Source: Leisingera sp. NJS204
GTDB taxonomy: Bacteria; Pseudomonadota; Alphaproteobacteria; Rhodobacterales; Rhodobacteraceae
Assembly: GCF_004123675.1 (NCBI RefSeq)
Contig: NZ_CP035417.1
Location: 421,001-485,000, forward strand
Direction of reading: 5' to 3'
Length of the DNA stretch: 64,000 nt
The notes beneath the pieces were generated by a model. That model was given only the letters and a program-made list of their open reading frames with translations. It ran no database searches and was not told where the DNA came from. Within the stretch, counting starts at the first letter, position 1, and every line of letters begins with the position of its first letter. Shown here piece by piece: positions 1-8,474 of the stretch. Position numbers and translations under genes: made by a program.

Positions 1-852
1 GTTTCCGATAACCCGCAGAGGCGCCCGCAGATCATGGGAGGCAATATAGGCGAAATCGTCCAGATCCTGGTTCGAACGGGACAGATCATTGATGAACTGC
101 TCGCGCTCCGCTTCGGCGCGCTTCTGTTCGGATATGTCGCGGACGATACCGCTGAACAGATGGTGGCCGCCGATCCGGACTTCGCTGACAGACAATTCTA
201 GCGGGAAGACACTGCCGTCTTTGCGTTGTCCCTGAACCTCACGGATAGTGCCAATGATTTTCCTTTGTCCGGTCCTGAGGTAGTTGCGGAGGTAGCTATC
301 ATGCTCGGAATGGTAAGGATCCGGCATCAGACATTTGATGTTCCGGCCAATGACGTCACCGGCCGCATATCCGAAAATACACTCGCAGGCGCGGTTGTAG
401 CTCAAAATTGCCCCTTCGGTGCTGATGCTTATCATCCCTTCGACTGTGTTGTCCTGTATGGCGGCAAGCTCAGTCGTTTTCTGCACCAGCGAAAGCTGGG
501 CTGCTTTCTGCTGGCGAACGATGAAGGCAAGCGCCCAAAGCGCCAATACAGTAAGTGCCCGGTTGGTCAGGACGATCCATTCATTGACCCCGACACGCGG
601 AAACAGCAGATAGCCAAGAATCGTCAGCACAGTGGTAGCTGCCGCATACTTGTAGGCCGTGTTCGGATTATCATCCCAAAGAGCGCACAGGACAACGGCC
701 ACATAGATAAGGCCGCCCGCAATCCCAAGCGGCGTCAGCAGATCGAAGATAAAACCGGCGCCAACGAGCAGGGCTGCAGTGCCGTGCGTCAGGTACCGGA
801 TGCGATTGCCCCGGAGTGGCTGGGAGGCGTCCGTTTGTGTGGAAAATGTCAT
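1..852 (-). CDS. FixL-like PAS sensor histidine kinase (3' part cut by window edge)
   Basis: The 284 residues visible run from an ATG at 852 to the window edge. Order: hydrophobic segments in roughly residues 24-112, a PAS domain at about 125-245, then the dimerisation helix with H-box SHDLRAP (His273 the likely phosphoacceptor). The ATP-binding half lies outside the window. The PAS core carries LMPDPY, His184 in SEHDSYL and Arg204 in GTIRE. In Bradyrhizobium FixL the haem ligand His200 and the oxygen-switch Arg220 are also 20 residues apart in the same motif context, so haem-based oxygen sensing is a reasonable inference, not proven. Many non-haem PAS domains share part of this motif. Confidence 0.85.
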   Translation of the reverse strand, partial: MTFSTQTDASQPLRGNRIRYLTHGTAALLVGAGFIFDLLTPLGIAGGLIYVAVVLCALWDDNPNTAYKYAAATTVLTILGYLLFPRVGVNEWIVLTNRALTVLALWALAFIVRQQKAAQLSLVQKTTELAAIQDNTVEGMISISTEGAILSYNRACECIFGYAAGDVIGRNIKCLMPDPYHSEHDSYLRNYLRTGQRKIIGTIREVQGQRKDGSVFPLELSVSEVRIGGHHLFSGIVRDISEQKRAEAEREQFINDLSRSNQDLDDFAYIASHDLRAPLRVIGN

Positions 853-1379
853 CCTTGGGGCTTTCTGCTGCTGCGCAAGCGGACCAAAGCCTGCTTACTG
901 ATCGCTGGTATTCCCTGCTGCGCGCTGCATACGGGCCGGCATTTTTGACCAGATTACACTCTTTAGAGATTTCAGCAATAGGTGCGCAACTCTAAGTTGC
1001 TGATTACAGACAGGCTGCTTGCTGGGCGCTCCTTAGGCTATGGCACATAACCAAAAAGTAACCGTTGCAGCCGTGTCGATGGCAAAGAGGACACGGGCCG
1101 CTCCCCGATGCCTGGGCAGTTTCGAGCACAAATTTGGCTACTCTCTGGCTCTGCCGATCGGGCAGCGCTTGAACTATTGCCGCTTTGGTTTGCCACCCTC
1201 GGCGTCCGGCAGTCTGGATATCCCGCGCCGCTGCAAGCAACGATGCTATGTATGAGACTGCCAGCGCCACCGGTTCGAGAGAGCATTTGAATCGCGGCAG
1301 GTGCGGGATCGCGGGCTGTAGAGCGCAGCCGTATCATCAGAGCCGTGGCGCCTCACCCGATTGATCTCTCCGGGAAATT
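853..1379. other. Intergenic region, no gene recognised
   Basis: About 530 bases between the divergent kinase and nadD. Short open frames exist on both strands (for example minus strand 1038-1337), but they have Arg/Ser/Pro-rich compositions typical of chance frames in GC-rich DNA. I see no repeat, RNA gene or terminator that I would defend. Confidence 0.5.
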
Positions 1380-2012
1380 ATGTGCATCAAGGCTGTCATG
1401 GTTTGCAAGCTGCCGCATATCCGCCCGGGCCAAAGCGTCGGGCTTCTGGGAGGGTCCTTTGATCCGCCGCACCGCGGCCATGCGGCGATTTCCCTTGCGG
1501 CCCTGCGGCGGTTCGGACTGGATCACCTGTTCTGGCTGGTGTCCCCGGGCAACCCATTGAAAGCGCGCCAGCCGGCCGCCCTGCAGCGGCGGATCGCAGC
1601 GTCGCAAGACCTGATCCAGCACCCGCGCATCCACATCAGCGGCATCGAGGCGGATCTCGGCACCCGCTACACCGCCCAGACTCTGCGCCACCTGCGCCGC
1701 CGCCATCCGGGCGTGCGCTTTGTTTGGCTGATGGGGGCGGACAACCTGACCCATTTCCATCGCTGGAAAGACTGGCAGCAAATCCTGGACACCGTGCCGG
1801 TGGGGGTGCTGGCACGGCCGAACGACCGTATCTCAGCGCGGTTTTCCCCCGCAGCGCGCTTTGCCCGGCAGTCAATGCTGAAAGGCTGCCAGAGCCATTT
1901 GCTGGCGCGGGCTACGGCTCCGGCCTGGTGTTTTGTCAACGTGCCGATGGTGGATGTCAGCTCAACCGAAATCCGGGCCCGCGGCGAATGGTCAGCGGCG
2001 GAGCACAGCTGA
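1380..2012 (+). CDS. nadD: Nicotinate-nucleotide adenylyltransferase
   Basis: Transfers AMP from ATP to nicotinate mononucleotide, giving deamido-NAD in NAD biosynthesis (cytosolic). The nucleotidyltransferase signature [11 protein letters not shown] is at residues 24-34, WLMGADNL in the middle, and the family's C-terminal SSTEIR near residue 195. The length of 210 is normal for bacterial NadD. An alternative ATG at 1398 would remove six residues; neither has a strong Shine-Dalgarno. Its last 21 bases overlap the 3' end of the convergent EamA gene. Confidence 0.93.
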   Translation: MCIKAVMVCKLPHIRPGQSVGLLGGSFDPPHRGHAAISLAALRRFGLDHLFWLVSPGNPLKARQPAALQRRIAASQDLIQHPRIHISGIEADLGTRYTAQTLRHLRRRHPGVRFVWLMGADNLTHFHRWKDWQQILDTVPVGVLARPNDRISARFSPAARFARQSMLKGCQSHLLARATAPAWCFVNVPMVDVSSTEIRARGEWSAAEHS

Positions 2013-2819
2013 GGCCAGACCGGCGGACAGCACCACCGCCAGCCCGGCCCAGGTCCAGGCATCGGGCAGCTGGCTGAAGACGGCCCAGCCGAGGCTGACA
2101 GCGGCGACCAGCTGGAAATAGACCATTGGCGCCAGTTTCACCGCCTGCACCCGGCCATAGGCAAACAGCAGCAGCAGATTGCCGGTCATTGAAAACGCCG
2201 CGCTGCCCACCGTCAGTGCGGCGGTCGAGGGCGAAAACTCCGGCAGGCTGCCGAGGCCCAGAGGCAGCATCAGGATGGCGGAAAGCAGCAGCTGGGTCAG
2301 GCTCAGCTCCAACGGCGACCCCAGATGCGCCAGCCAGCGCGAACTGGTCAGGAAACCGCCATAGAAACATCCTGCCAGCACCGCCCACAGCAGGTTGATG
2401 GAGCCTCCCAGGCCAGGCCGCACCACCATCAGCACGCCGAGGAATCCAAGTCCCATCAGCAGGCTGCGCAGCAATGTCGCCTGTTCCCGCAAAAGCAGGA
2501 CCGACAGCACATAGCTGATTACCGGACCGACAAAGAAGGCGGCAAAGACATTGGCCAGCGGCTCGGTCGCGAGCGCCAGCTGGATCGAAAAGATGCCGCC
2601 GGTCAGCAGTCCGGCCCGCAGCCACAGCCGCCAATCGCCCAGCAGCGCATAGGCCCGGCGCGGCACAAACGGCAGGATCAGCGCGGTGCCGATGGCAAAC
2701 CGCGACCAGGCGACAAACGCCGGTGTGGCCAGCCCGCCGCCCGTCAGCAGCTTCCCGCACAGATCGCCCGCAGGGATCATTGACATGGCCACGAACATAA
2801 GGATGACTGCTTGCAACAT
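1992..2819 (-). CDS. EamA/DMT-family membrane transporter
   Basis: About ten hydrophobic segments in two EamA repeats, as in drug/metabolite transporters of the RhaT/EamA type. I chose the ATG at 2819 ([13 protein letters not shown]) because the first membrane helix begins there; an upstream in-frame ATG at 2948 would add 43 hydrophilic residues overlapping the dacB start. The substrate cannot be told from sequence. It is divergent from dacB and convergent with nadD. Confidence 0.85.
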   Translation of the reverse strand: MLQAVILMFVAMSMIPAGDLCGKLLTGGGLATPAFVAWSRFAIGTALILPFVPRRAYALLGDWRLWLRAGLLTGGIFSIQLALATEPLANVFAAFFVGPVISYVLSVLLLREQATLLRSLLMGLGFLGVLMVVRPGLGGSINLLWAVLAGCFYGGFLTSSRWLAHLGSPLELSLTQLLLSAILMLPLGLGSLPEFSPSTAALTVGSAAFSMTGNLLLLFAYGRVQAVKLAPMVYFQLVAAVSLGWAVFSQLPDAWTWAGLAVVLSAGLASAVLRR

Positions 2820-2920
2820 GCTGCCAGCGGTAGCAGGACTTCCCACCGGGAAAAACCCCGGATCCTGCGGCGGATTGCCGTGGAAACGGGATTGAAGAAG
2901 AGCAGGTCCTGACACTAAAA

Positions 2921-4417
2921 ATGAATAAGATGACTTCACGCCGGACATTCCTCCTTTCCGGGCTTGCCGCTTTGGCGGGTTCCTCAGCGCTGGCCAATGC
3001 GCCGGCGGTATCGCTGCGGCCCGTTGCGCGCCGTGTCAGCTCTCTTGCGGCCGGAGCGGACGGGCTCAAGGCACTATTGGCGCGGGCCAATCTGCCGGGC
3101 CAGGCGGTCTGTGCGGTGGCCGATGTGAAAACCGGCAAGCTGCTGGAATCCTCGGGCCGGGCCGAAGCCCTGCCGCCTGCCAGCGTCGCCAAGGCGCTTA
3201 CCGCGCTGTATGCGCTGGATGTACTGGGTGCGGATCACCGGTTCGAGACCCGCATACTGGCGACCGGCGGTGTCGCGGGCGGCGTGGTCAAGGGCGACCT
3301 GATCCTGGCCGGCGGCGGCGACCCTATGCTCAACACCGATCATCTGGCACTGCTGGCCAAGGCGTTGAAAAACGCCGGCGTGCGCGAGGTGCGGGGCAGA
3401 TTCCTGGTCTGGGACAGCAGCCTTCCTGCGGTCAAAACCATCGATCCGGGCCAGCCCGACCATGTCGGCTATTCCCCCGCCGTGTCCGGCATCGCGCTGA
3501 ACTTCAACCGGGTGCATTTCGAATGGAAACGCGCGTCCGGCGGCGGCTGGGCGATCACCATGGACGCAAGGACCGAGAAATACCGTCCCGAAGTGGTCAA
3601 TGCGCAGATGAAAATCGCCTCGCGCTCGGGGCCGGTCTATACCTATGCCGAAAAAGGGGGGGTCGATCACTGGACTGTCGCCGCCAAGGCGCTGGGCAAG
3701 GGCGGATCGCGCTGGCTGCCGGTCCGCAACCCTGCGGCCTATGCCGGCGATGTGTTCCGCACCCTGGCACGGGCAAACGGGATCAAGCTGGACAAGGCAA
3801 AATCCGCCAAATCCTTGCCCCAGTCGCAACTGCTGGCCCGGCATCACAGCCCGCCGCTGGACATGATGCTCAAGGCGATGCTGAAATACTCCAACAACCT
3901 GATGGCCGAGATGATCGGCATGTCCGCCACCGCCGCACGCGGCAGCCGGCCTGCTTCGCTCAAGGCCTCCGCCGCCGAAATGAACCGCTGGGCTGCCGGA
4001 AAATACGGCATGTCCGGTACCAGGCTGGTGGATCATTCCGGCCTTGGCGAGGCGTCGCGGATGACGCCGGGGGATCTGACCGGTGCATTGGTTGCGGCCT
4101 ACAAGGCGGGCCGGCTCAAGCCGCTTCTGAAACCCTTCCGGATGCGCGATGCCAAGGGCGGTATCGTCAAGGGTCACCCGATCAAGGTCGCGGCCAAGAC
4201 CGGCACGCTTAATTTTGTCTCGGGCCTGGGCGGTTTCATGACCGCTGCGGACGGGACGGTACTGGCCTTTGCCATTTTCACTGCTGACCAGAAAACGCGT
4301 GCCCGCATCCCCCGCGCACAGCGTGAACGCCCCAAGGGCGCGCGCGGCTGGAACCGCCGCGCCAAGAAGCTGCAACAGCAACTGATCGAACGATGGGGCG
4401 CGGTCTACGGCAGCTGA
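2921..4417 (+). CDS. dacB: D-alanyl-D-alanine carboxypeptidase/endopeptidase (PBP4 type)
   Basis: Periplasmic serine peptidase of family S13 that trims or cleaves D-Ala cross-links in peptidoglycan. The three penicillin-binding motifs are all present: SVAK at residues 88-91 (nucleophile Ser88), SNN at 324-326 and KTG at 426-428. The long insert between motifs 1 and 2 is typical of PBP4. The N-terminus SRRTFLLSG followed by an Ala-rich stretch looks like a Tat-type signal; an internal ATG at 2930 is an equally good start. Length 498 is normal. Confidence 0.93.
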   Translation: MNKMTSRRTFLLSGLAALAGSSALANAPAVSLRPVARRVSSLAAGADGLKALLARANLPGQAVCAVADVKTGKLLESSGRAEALPPASVAKALTALYALDVLGADHRFETRILATGGVAGGVVKGDLILAGGGDPMLNTDHLALLAKALKNAGVREVRGRFLVWDSSLPAVKTIDPGQPDHVGYSPAVSGIALNFNRVHFEWKRASGGGWAITMDARTEKYRPEVVNAQMKIASRSGPVYTYAEKGGVDHWTVAAKALGKGGSRWLPVRNPAAYAGDVFRTLARANGIKLDKAKSAKSLPQSQLLARHHSPPLDMMLKAMLKYSNNLMAEMIGMSATAARGSRPASLKASAAEMNRWAAGKYGMSGTRLVDHSGLGEASRMTPGDLTGALVAAYKAGRLKPLLKPFRMRDAKGGIVKGHPIKVAAKTGTLNFVSGLGGFMTAADGTVLAFAIFTADQKTRARIPRAQRERPKGARGWNRRAKKLQQQLIERWGAVYGS

Positions 4418-4554
4418 CCCGGGTCTGGGACAGGCGGGATTGGTCTGGGCATATTGCCAAAATCTGGACGTTTTGTCCGGTCCGGTTGCATGGCAAACCT
4501 GCGCAGGACGGCGGCGCAAGCTGCCGCGGAACTGCTTAGAAAAGGATGCCTGCC

Positions 4555-5280
4555 ATGACCGGTCTCACCAACGAACACGGCCAGCCCATCGGTGCGCCGC
4601 TGCCGGACTGGCGCGGGGCCCGGCACCCCGGCCACACCGGCATGGCTGGGCAATACTGCCGGGTTGAGCCATTGAACGCGGACCGCCACACCGCGGATCT
4701 GTTTGCGGCTTTCCAGCAGGACCGAACCGATGCGATATGGACCTATGTGCCCTATGGCCCCTTTGAGACGCCGGCTGGACTGCGGGCCTGGGTGCAGGCG
4801 GTCAGCGGCGTGGAGGCGCAGCCCTGCTTCGCGGTCATCAACGGGGACAGCGGCAAGGCCGAAGGCATTGCCAGCTATATGCGCATTCAGCCCGCCCACG
4901 GCGTGATCGAGGTTGGCGGCATCACCTTTGCCCCGGCGCTGCAGCGGACGCGGGCGGCGACCGAGGCGATCTATCTGATGATGGCACGGGTGTTTAATGA
5001 TTTGGGCTGCCGCCGCTTTGAATGGAAATGCGACGCCTTGAATGCGCCGTCCTGCCGCGCGGCAGAGCGTTTCGGTTTCACCTATGAAGGTCTGTTCCGC
5101 CAGGCCATTGTGTATAAGGGCCGCAACCGCGATACCGCTTGGTATTCAGTGTTGGATGTTGAGTGGCCCAAGCTTGAAGCCGCCTATCAGGCGTGGCTTG
5201 ATCCAGCAAACTTCGGTGGCCAAGGACAGCAGAAGCAAAGCCTCCGCACTTTGATCGCAGTAGCCAGACGGACGGGCTGA
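4555..5280 (+). CDS. GNAT-family N-acetyltransferase
   Basis: RimJ/RimL-like acetyltransferase (Acetyltransf_3 type). Visible features are an N-terminal substrate lobe, the acetyl-CoA beta strand around IEVGGITF, and the C-terminal RRFEWKCDALNAPSCRAAERFGF helix-strand typical of this group. The start at 4555 is preferred over 4546 because AAAGGA lies eight bases upstream. Substrate unknown. It stands alone between dacB and terB. Confidence 0.85.
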   Translation: MTGLTNEHGQPIGAPLPDWRGARHPGHTGMAGQYCRVEPLNADRHTADLFAAFQQDRTDAIWTYVPYGPFETPAGLRAWVQAVSGVEAQPCFAVINGDSGKAEGIASYMRIQPAHGVIEVGGITFAPALQRTRAATEAIYLMMARVFNDLGCRRFEWKCDALNAPSCRAAERFGFTYEGLFRQAIVYKGRNRDTAWYSVLDVEWPKLEAAYQAWLDPANFGGQGQQKQSLRTLIAVARRTG

Positions 5281-5419
5281 TACCGCAGGACCCTGAGCAG
5301 CCAGTCCCGCCCGCGCTTGGCTGCTTATACTTCACCAGGTCAAAAGTCCGGAAAACCGCACGGTGGCAGCAATTTCCGCCACGCTGGCCGACCCGGCACC
5401 GGGTTCTTCTTCTGGCTGA

Positions 5420-5462
5420 AAATATCCGGGGGGAGGCCGCAAGGCCGGGGGCAGCGCCCCCT
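5420..5462 (-). terminator. Double-hairpin terminator after terB
   Basis: On the minus strand GGGGGC/GCCCCC (5447-5461, loop CGCT side) is followed by GGCC-TTGC-GGCC and then CCCCCCGGATATTTT. It lies 25 bases past the terB stop. The same GC hairpin plus GGATATTTT arrangement is common after Rhodobacteraceae genes. Confidence 0.65.
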
Positions 5463-5486
5463 TCCGCCGTTCAGATCATACGTCGT

Positions 5487-5909
5487 TCAGACCATGTGCC
5501 GCGCCCGTGCCCCGCGTTCGATGGCCGCGGCATGCAGCCGGTCGATGTTCAGCTCATAGCGGACCTCCGCCAGGAACTCGAGCTCGGTCTCGCCCAGGAT
5601 CCCGTCCGCAGCCGCCACATCGCAGGACAGCGCATAAGCGGTTTCAAACAGCCGCTCCGGCAGATCGCCGCGAATGAGGCCGAACAGCGCCGCCAGACCG
5701 TCTTCCTGTTCAAACAGGTCCAGAACCGTCTGCGAGACCCGCGTCACCCGGTCGATGTCGTAATCGGCAAACACCGGCAGCATGTTGACCGCGGACTGGA
5801 TTTTCACCAGCTCGGCGGTGCGGATATTTTCGTCCGAGGCAGAAACCGCCACCATCAGCGCCACCAGACAGTCCTGCGGGGACATCGGGTGCGGGGTTTG
5901 CTCACTCAT
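5487..5909 (-). CDS. TerB-family tellurite-resistance-like protein
   Basis: 140 residues, all helical in appearance, with the two acidic DGxxxxxE-type segments of TerB (SASDENIRTAEL near residue 25 and AADGILGETELEFL near residue 105). TerB-like proteins bind metal and belong to membrane-stress modules, but this is a stand-alone copy with no terC/terD neighbours, so a role in tellurite resistance should not be assumed. Complete, with a terminator just downstream. Confidence 0.8.
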   Translation of the reverse strand: MSEQTPHPMSPQDCLVALMVAVSASDENIRTAELVKIQSAVNMLPVFADYDIDRVTRVSQTVLDLFEQEDGLAALFGLIRGDLPERLFETAYALSCDVAAADGILGETELEFLAEVRYELNIDRLHAAAIERGARARHMV

Positions 5910-6160
5910 GGACGGAATCCTTCTTTGCGCAATATTGATCCGGCCACGATAGGTAGGCCGGCGGCGAGGTTCAACAACAGGCTGCGGCTGCGCGGAGTTT
6001 TTATCCGCTCTACGGCGGCAAAAGACGGCGCTGCCCGGCCAGTGATTATTGACTCATGCTGCATCAGCACAATAGAGGAAAGGGCTGGATGCATGGGGCA
6101 TCCGCACTGATCATGCGGCCCCTGGAAAACCGGAAATGACGCCGCCGATGGAGAACACAA

Positions 6161-7804
6161 ATGTCTGATGTGCGCGAAGAAGCTCTCAAGAGCAAAGCCT
6201 GGCCGTTTGAAGAGGCCCGCCGGGTTCTCAAACGTTACGCCAAGGGCGCGCCGGAAAAGGGCTATGTTCTTTTTGAGACCGGCTATGGCCCCTCGGGCCT
6301 GCCGCATATCGGCACCTTTGGCGAAGTCGCCCGCACCACCATGATCAAGACCGCATTTGAACTGATCTCGGACATTCCAACCAAACTGATCTGCTTCTCG
6401 GATGACCTTGACGGGATGCGCAAGGTGCCGGGCAATGTGCCCAACGCCGACCGCCTGCATGAGCATCTGCAAAAGCCGCTGACCTCGGTGCCGGATCCGT
6501 TTGGCACCCACGAAAGCTTCGGCCACCACAACAACGCCATGCTGCGCCGCTTCCTTGATACCTTCGGATTCGAGTATGAGTTTTACTCGGCGCAGGAGTT
6601 CTACAAATCCGGCCAGTTCGACGAGGTGCTGAAACGCGCCGTCGACAAATACGACGACGTCATGGCGATCATGCTGAAGTCGCTGCGCGAAGAGCGCCGC
6701 CAGACCTATTCGATCTTCCTGCCGATCCATCCGGAAACCGGCCGCGTCCTGTACGTGCCGATGAAAAAGGTCTGCGCCGAGACCTACACCGTCACCTTTG
6801 ACGACGAAGACGGCAAGGAATGGACCCTGCCGGTCACTGGCGGCAACGTGAAGCTGCAGTGGAAGCCGGACTTTGGCGCCCGCTGGGCGGCGCTGGAAGT
6901 CGATTTTGAGATGTACGGCAAGGACCATTCCACCAATACCCCGATCTATGATGGCATCTGCCGGGTGCTGGGCCACCGCGCACCGGAGCATTTCACCTAT
7001 GAGCTGTTCCTGGATTCCAATGGCCAGAAAATTTCCAAGACCTCTGGCAACGGTATCTCGATCGACGAATGGCTGACCTATGCCTCGACCGAGAGTCTTG
7101 CGTATTTCATGTACCAGAAGCCGAAGACCGCCAAGCGTATGCATTTCGACGTGATCCCCAAGGCGGTCGACGAATACCACCAGCAGCTGCGCGCCTACCA
7201 TGGCCAGGACCTGAAGGGTCAGCTGAACAACCCGGTCTGGCACATCCACGGCGGTGACGTGCCGCAGTCGGATATGGTGGTGCCGTTCTCGATGCTGCTG
7301 AACCTCGCTTCGGCCTCCAGCGCCGAGGACAAGGCAACGATGTGGGGCTTCATTAACAAATACGCGCCTGATGCGACCCCGGAAAGCAATCCAACGATGG
7401 ATCAGGCGGCAGGTTTTGCCGTGGCCTATTTCAACGACTTCGTGAAACCGGCCAAAGTGTTCCGCCTGCCCACCGATCAGGAGCGTGCAGCGCTGCAGGA
7501 TCTGGCGGATGCGCTGAAATCGCCCGAGGCTGCGCTGGCAGCCATCGCCAAGAAAAACGAACTGGCCGGCAATGATGATGAGCTGCCCGAGGCTGATTTC
7601 GCGGATGAGGAATTCCTGCAGTCCGTGGTCTTTGCCATCGGCAAGATCCACGGCTTCGAGCCGCTGCGCGCCTGGTTCTCGGCGATCTACGAGGTGCTGC
7701 TGGGTGCCTCCCAAGGCCCCCGTTTCGGCGGCTTCATCGCGCTTTACGGCGTCGCGGACACCATCGCGCTGATTGAGCAGGCGCTGGCGGGCGAGCTGGC
7801 GTAA
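6161..7804 (+). CDS. lysK: Lysyl-tRNA synthetase, class I
   Basis: Charges tRNA-Lys. This is the class I (archaeal-type) enzyme found in many Alphaproteobacteria, not the usual class II LysS. The HIGH-equivalent PHIGT is at residues 48-52 and the KMSKS-equivalent KISKTSG at 290-296, with a Rossmann fold between and an alpha-helical anticodon cage domain after. Length 547 is normal. It is monocistronic, with a terminator directly downstream. Confidence 0.95.
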   Translation: MSDVREEALKSKAWPFEEARRVLKRYAKGAPEKGYVLFETGYGPSGLPHIGTFGEVARTTMIKTAFELISDIPTKLICFSDDLDGMRKVPGNVPNADRLHEHLQKPLTSVPDPFGTHESFGHHNNAMLRRFLDTFGFEYEFYSAQEFYKSGQFDEVLKRAVDKYDDVMAIMLKSLREERRQTYSIFLPIHPETGRVLYVPMKKVCAETYTVTFDDEDGKEWTLPVTGGNVKLQWKPDFGARWAALEVDFEMYGKDHSTNTPIYDGICRVLGHRAPEHFTYELFLDSNGQKISKTSGNGISIDEWLTYASTESLAYFMYQKPKTAKRMHFDVIPKAVDEYHQQLRAYHGQDLKGQLNNPVWHIHGGDVPQSDMVVPFSMLLNLASASSAEDKATMWGFINKYAPDATPESNPTMDQAAGFAVAYFNDFVKPAKVFRLPTDQERAALQDLADALKSPEAALAAIAKKNELAGNDDELPEADFADEEFLQSVVFAIGKIHGFEPLRAWFSAIYEVLLGASQGPRFGGFIALYGVADTIALIEQALAGELA

Positions 7805-7827
7805 GCTTTCGCGCAATCGTGATCAGC

Positions 7828-7859
7828 AAGGGCGCGGGTTTCCGCGCCCTTTTCTTTTT
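7828..7859 (+). terminator. Rho-independent terminator of lysK
   Basis: Perfect stem AAGGGCGCGG / CCGCGCCCTT with loop GTTT, then a run of T (TTTTCTTTTT). It begins 24 bases after the lysK stop. Confidence 0.9.
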
Positions 7860-7975
7860 CAGCCCTGCGCGGCGGTCTGCGGCCTTGTTCCGCGCTATGC
7901 GCCAGCTCCGTCAAAAAACTTTTTGACGCAACGTCACTTTGCCCTAACTGGAGTCAAACGGACCGGGAGGGGCAG

Positions 7976-8377
7976 ATGCGCAGTGTTCTGTTTGCGGGGG
8001 TAAGTGTTTTTCTTCTGGCCTTCCCGGCAATAGCTCAAAGGGAGCCGGTCACAGCTGTGATCGGCTCTCAGATTTCTGCCTTCCTAAACAATGATACCGA
8101 AACCGCCTTCTCCTACGCTTCGCCGTTGATCCGGCGCATATTCGGCACCCCGGACCACTTTGCCGCGATGGTGCGCCAGGGCTACCCGATGGTCTGGCGG
8201 CCCGCCGAAGTGCGCTATCTGGACTTGCGCGAAGTGGCAGGCAGCTATTGGCAGCGGGTGATGATCACTGACACAAAGGGCCGCGTGCACCTCTTGGATT
8301 ACCAAATGGTTAAGCCTGGAAGTGAATGGAAAATCAACGCGGTACAGCTATTGAACGGGCATGCTGAAGGCGCCTAG
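7976..8377 (+). CDS. DUF4864 family secreted protein
   Basis: 133 residues with a clear signal peptide (hydrophobic core VSVFLLAFPAIA, cleavage near AIAQ). The mature part is SnoaL/NTF2-like: SQISAFLNNDTETAFSYASP and FGTPDHFAAMVRQGYP are the family's characteristic segments. Exported, function unknown. The family is common and conserved in Rhodobacteraceae. Confidence 0.8.
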   Translation: MRSVLFAGVSVFLLAFPAIAQREPVTAVIGSQISAFLNNDTETAFSYASPLIRRIFGTPDHFAAMVRQGYPMVWRPAEVRYLDLREVAGSYWQRVMITDTKGRVHLLDYQMVKPGSEWKINAVQLLNGHAEGA

Positions 8378-8474
8378 GCCCAGGCCTGCGCACGCACCGC
8401 TGGGCGGAATTTAACGCGGCATCTGTAAACCCTTTTCCCTGAACGCGACATGCTCAGCAGGAGAAGGAACTCTC

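Noticed and set aside
3074..4519. 481-residue open frame antisense to dacB
   Set aside because: dacB has all three catalytic motifs; the antisense frame has no recognisable domain.
5906..7816. 636-residue open frame antisense to lysK
   Set aside because: It mirrors the complete, motif-bearing lysK gene; the translated product is His/Gly/Arg-rich with no domain, as expected of GC-rich antisense frames.
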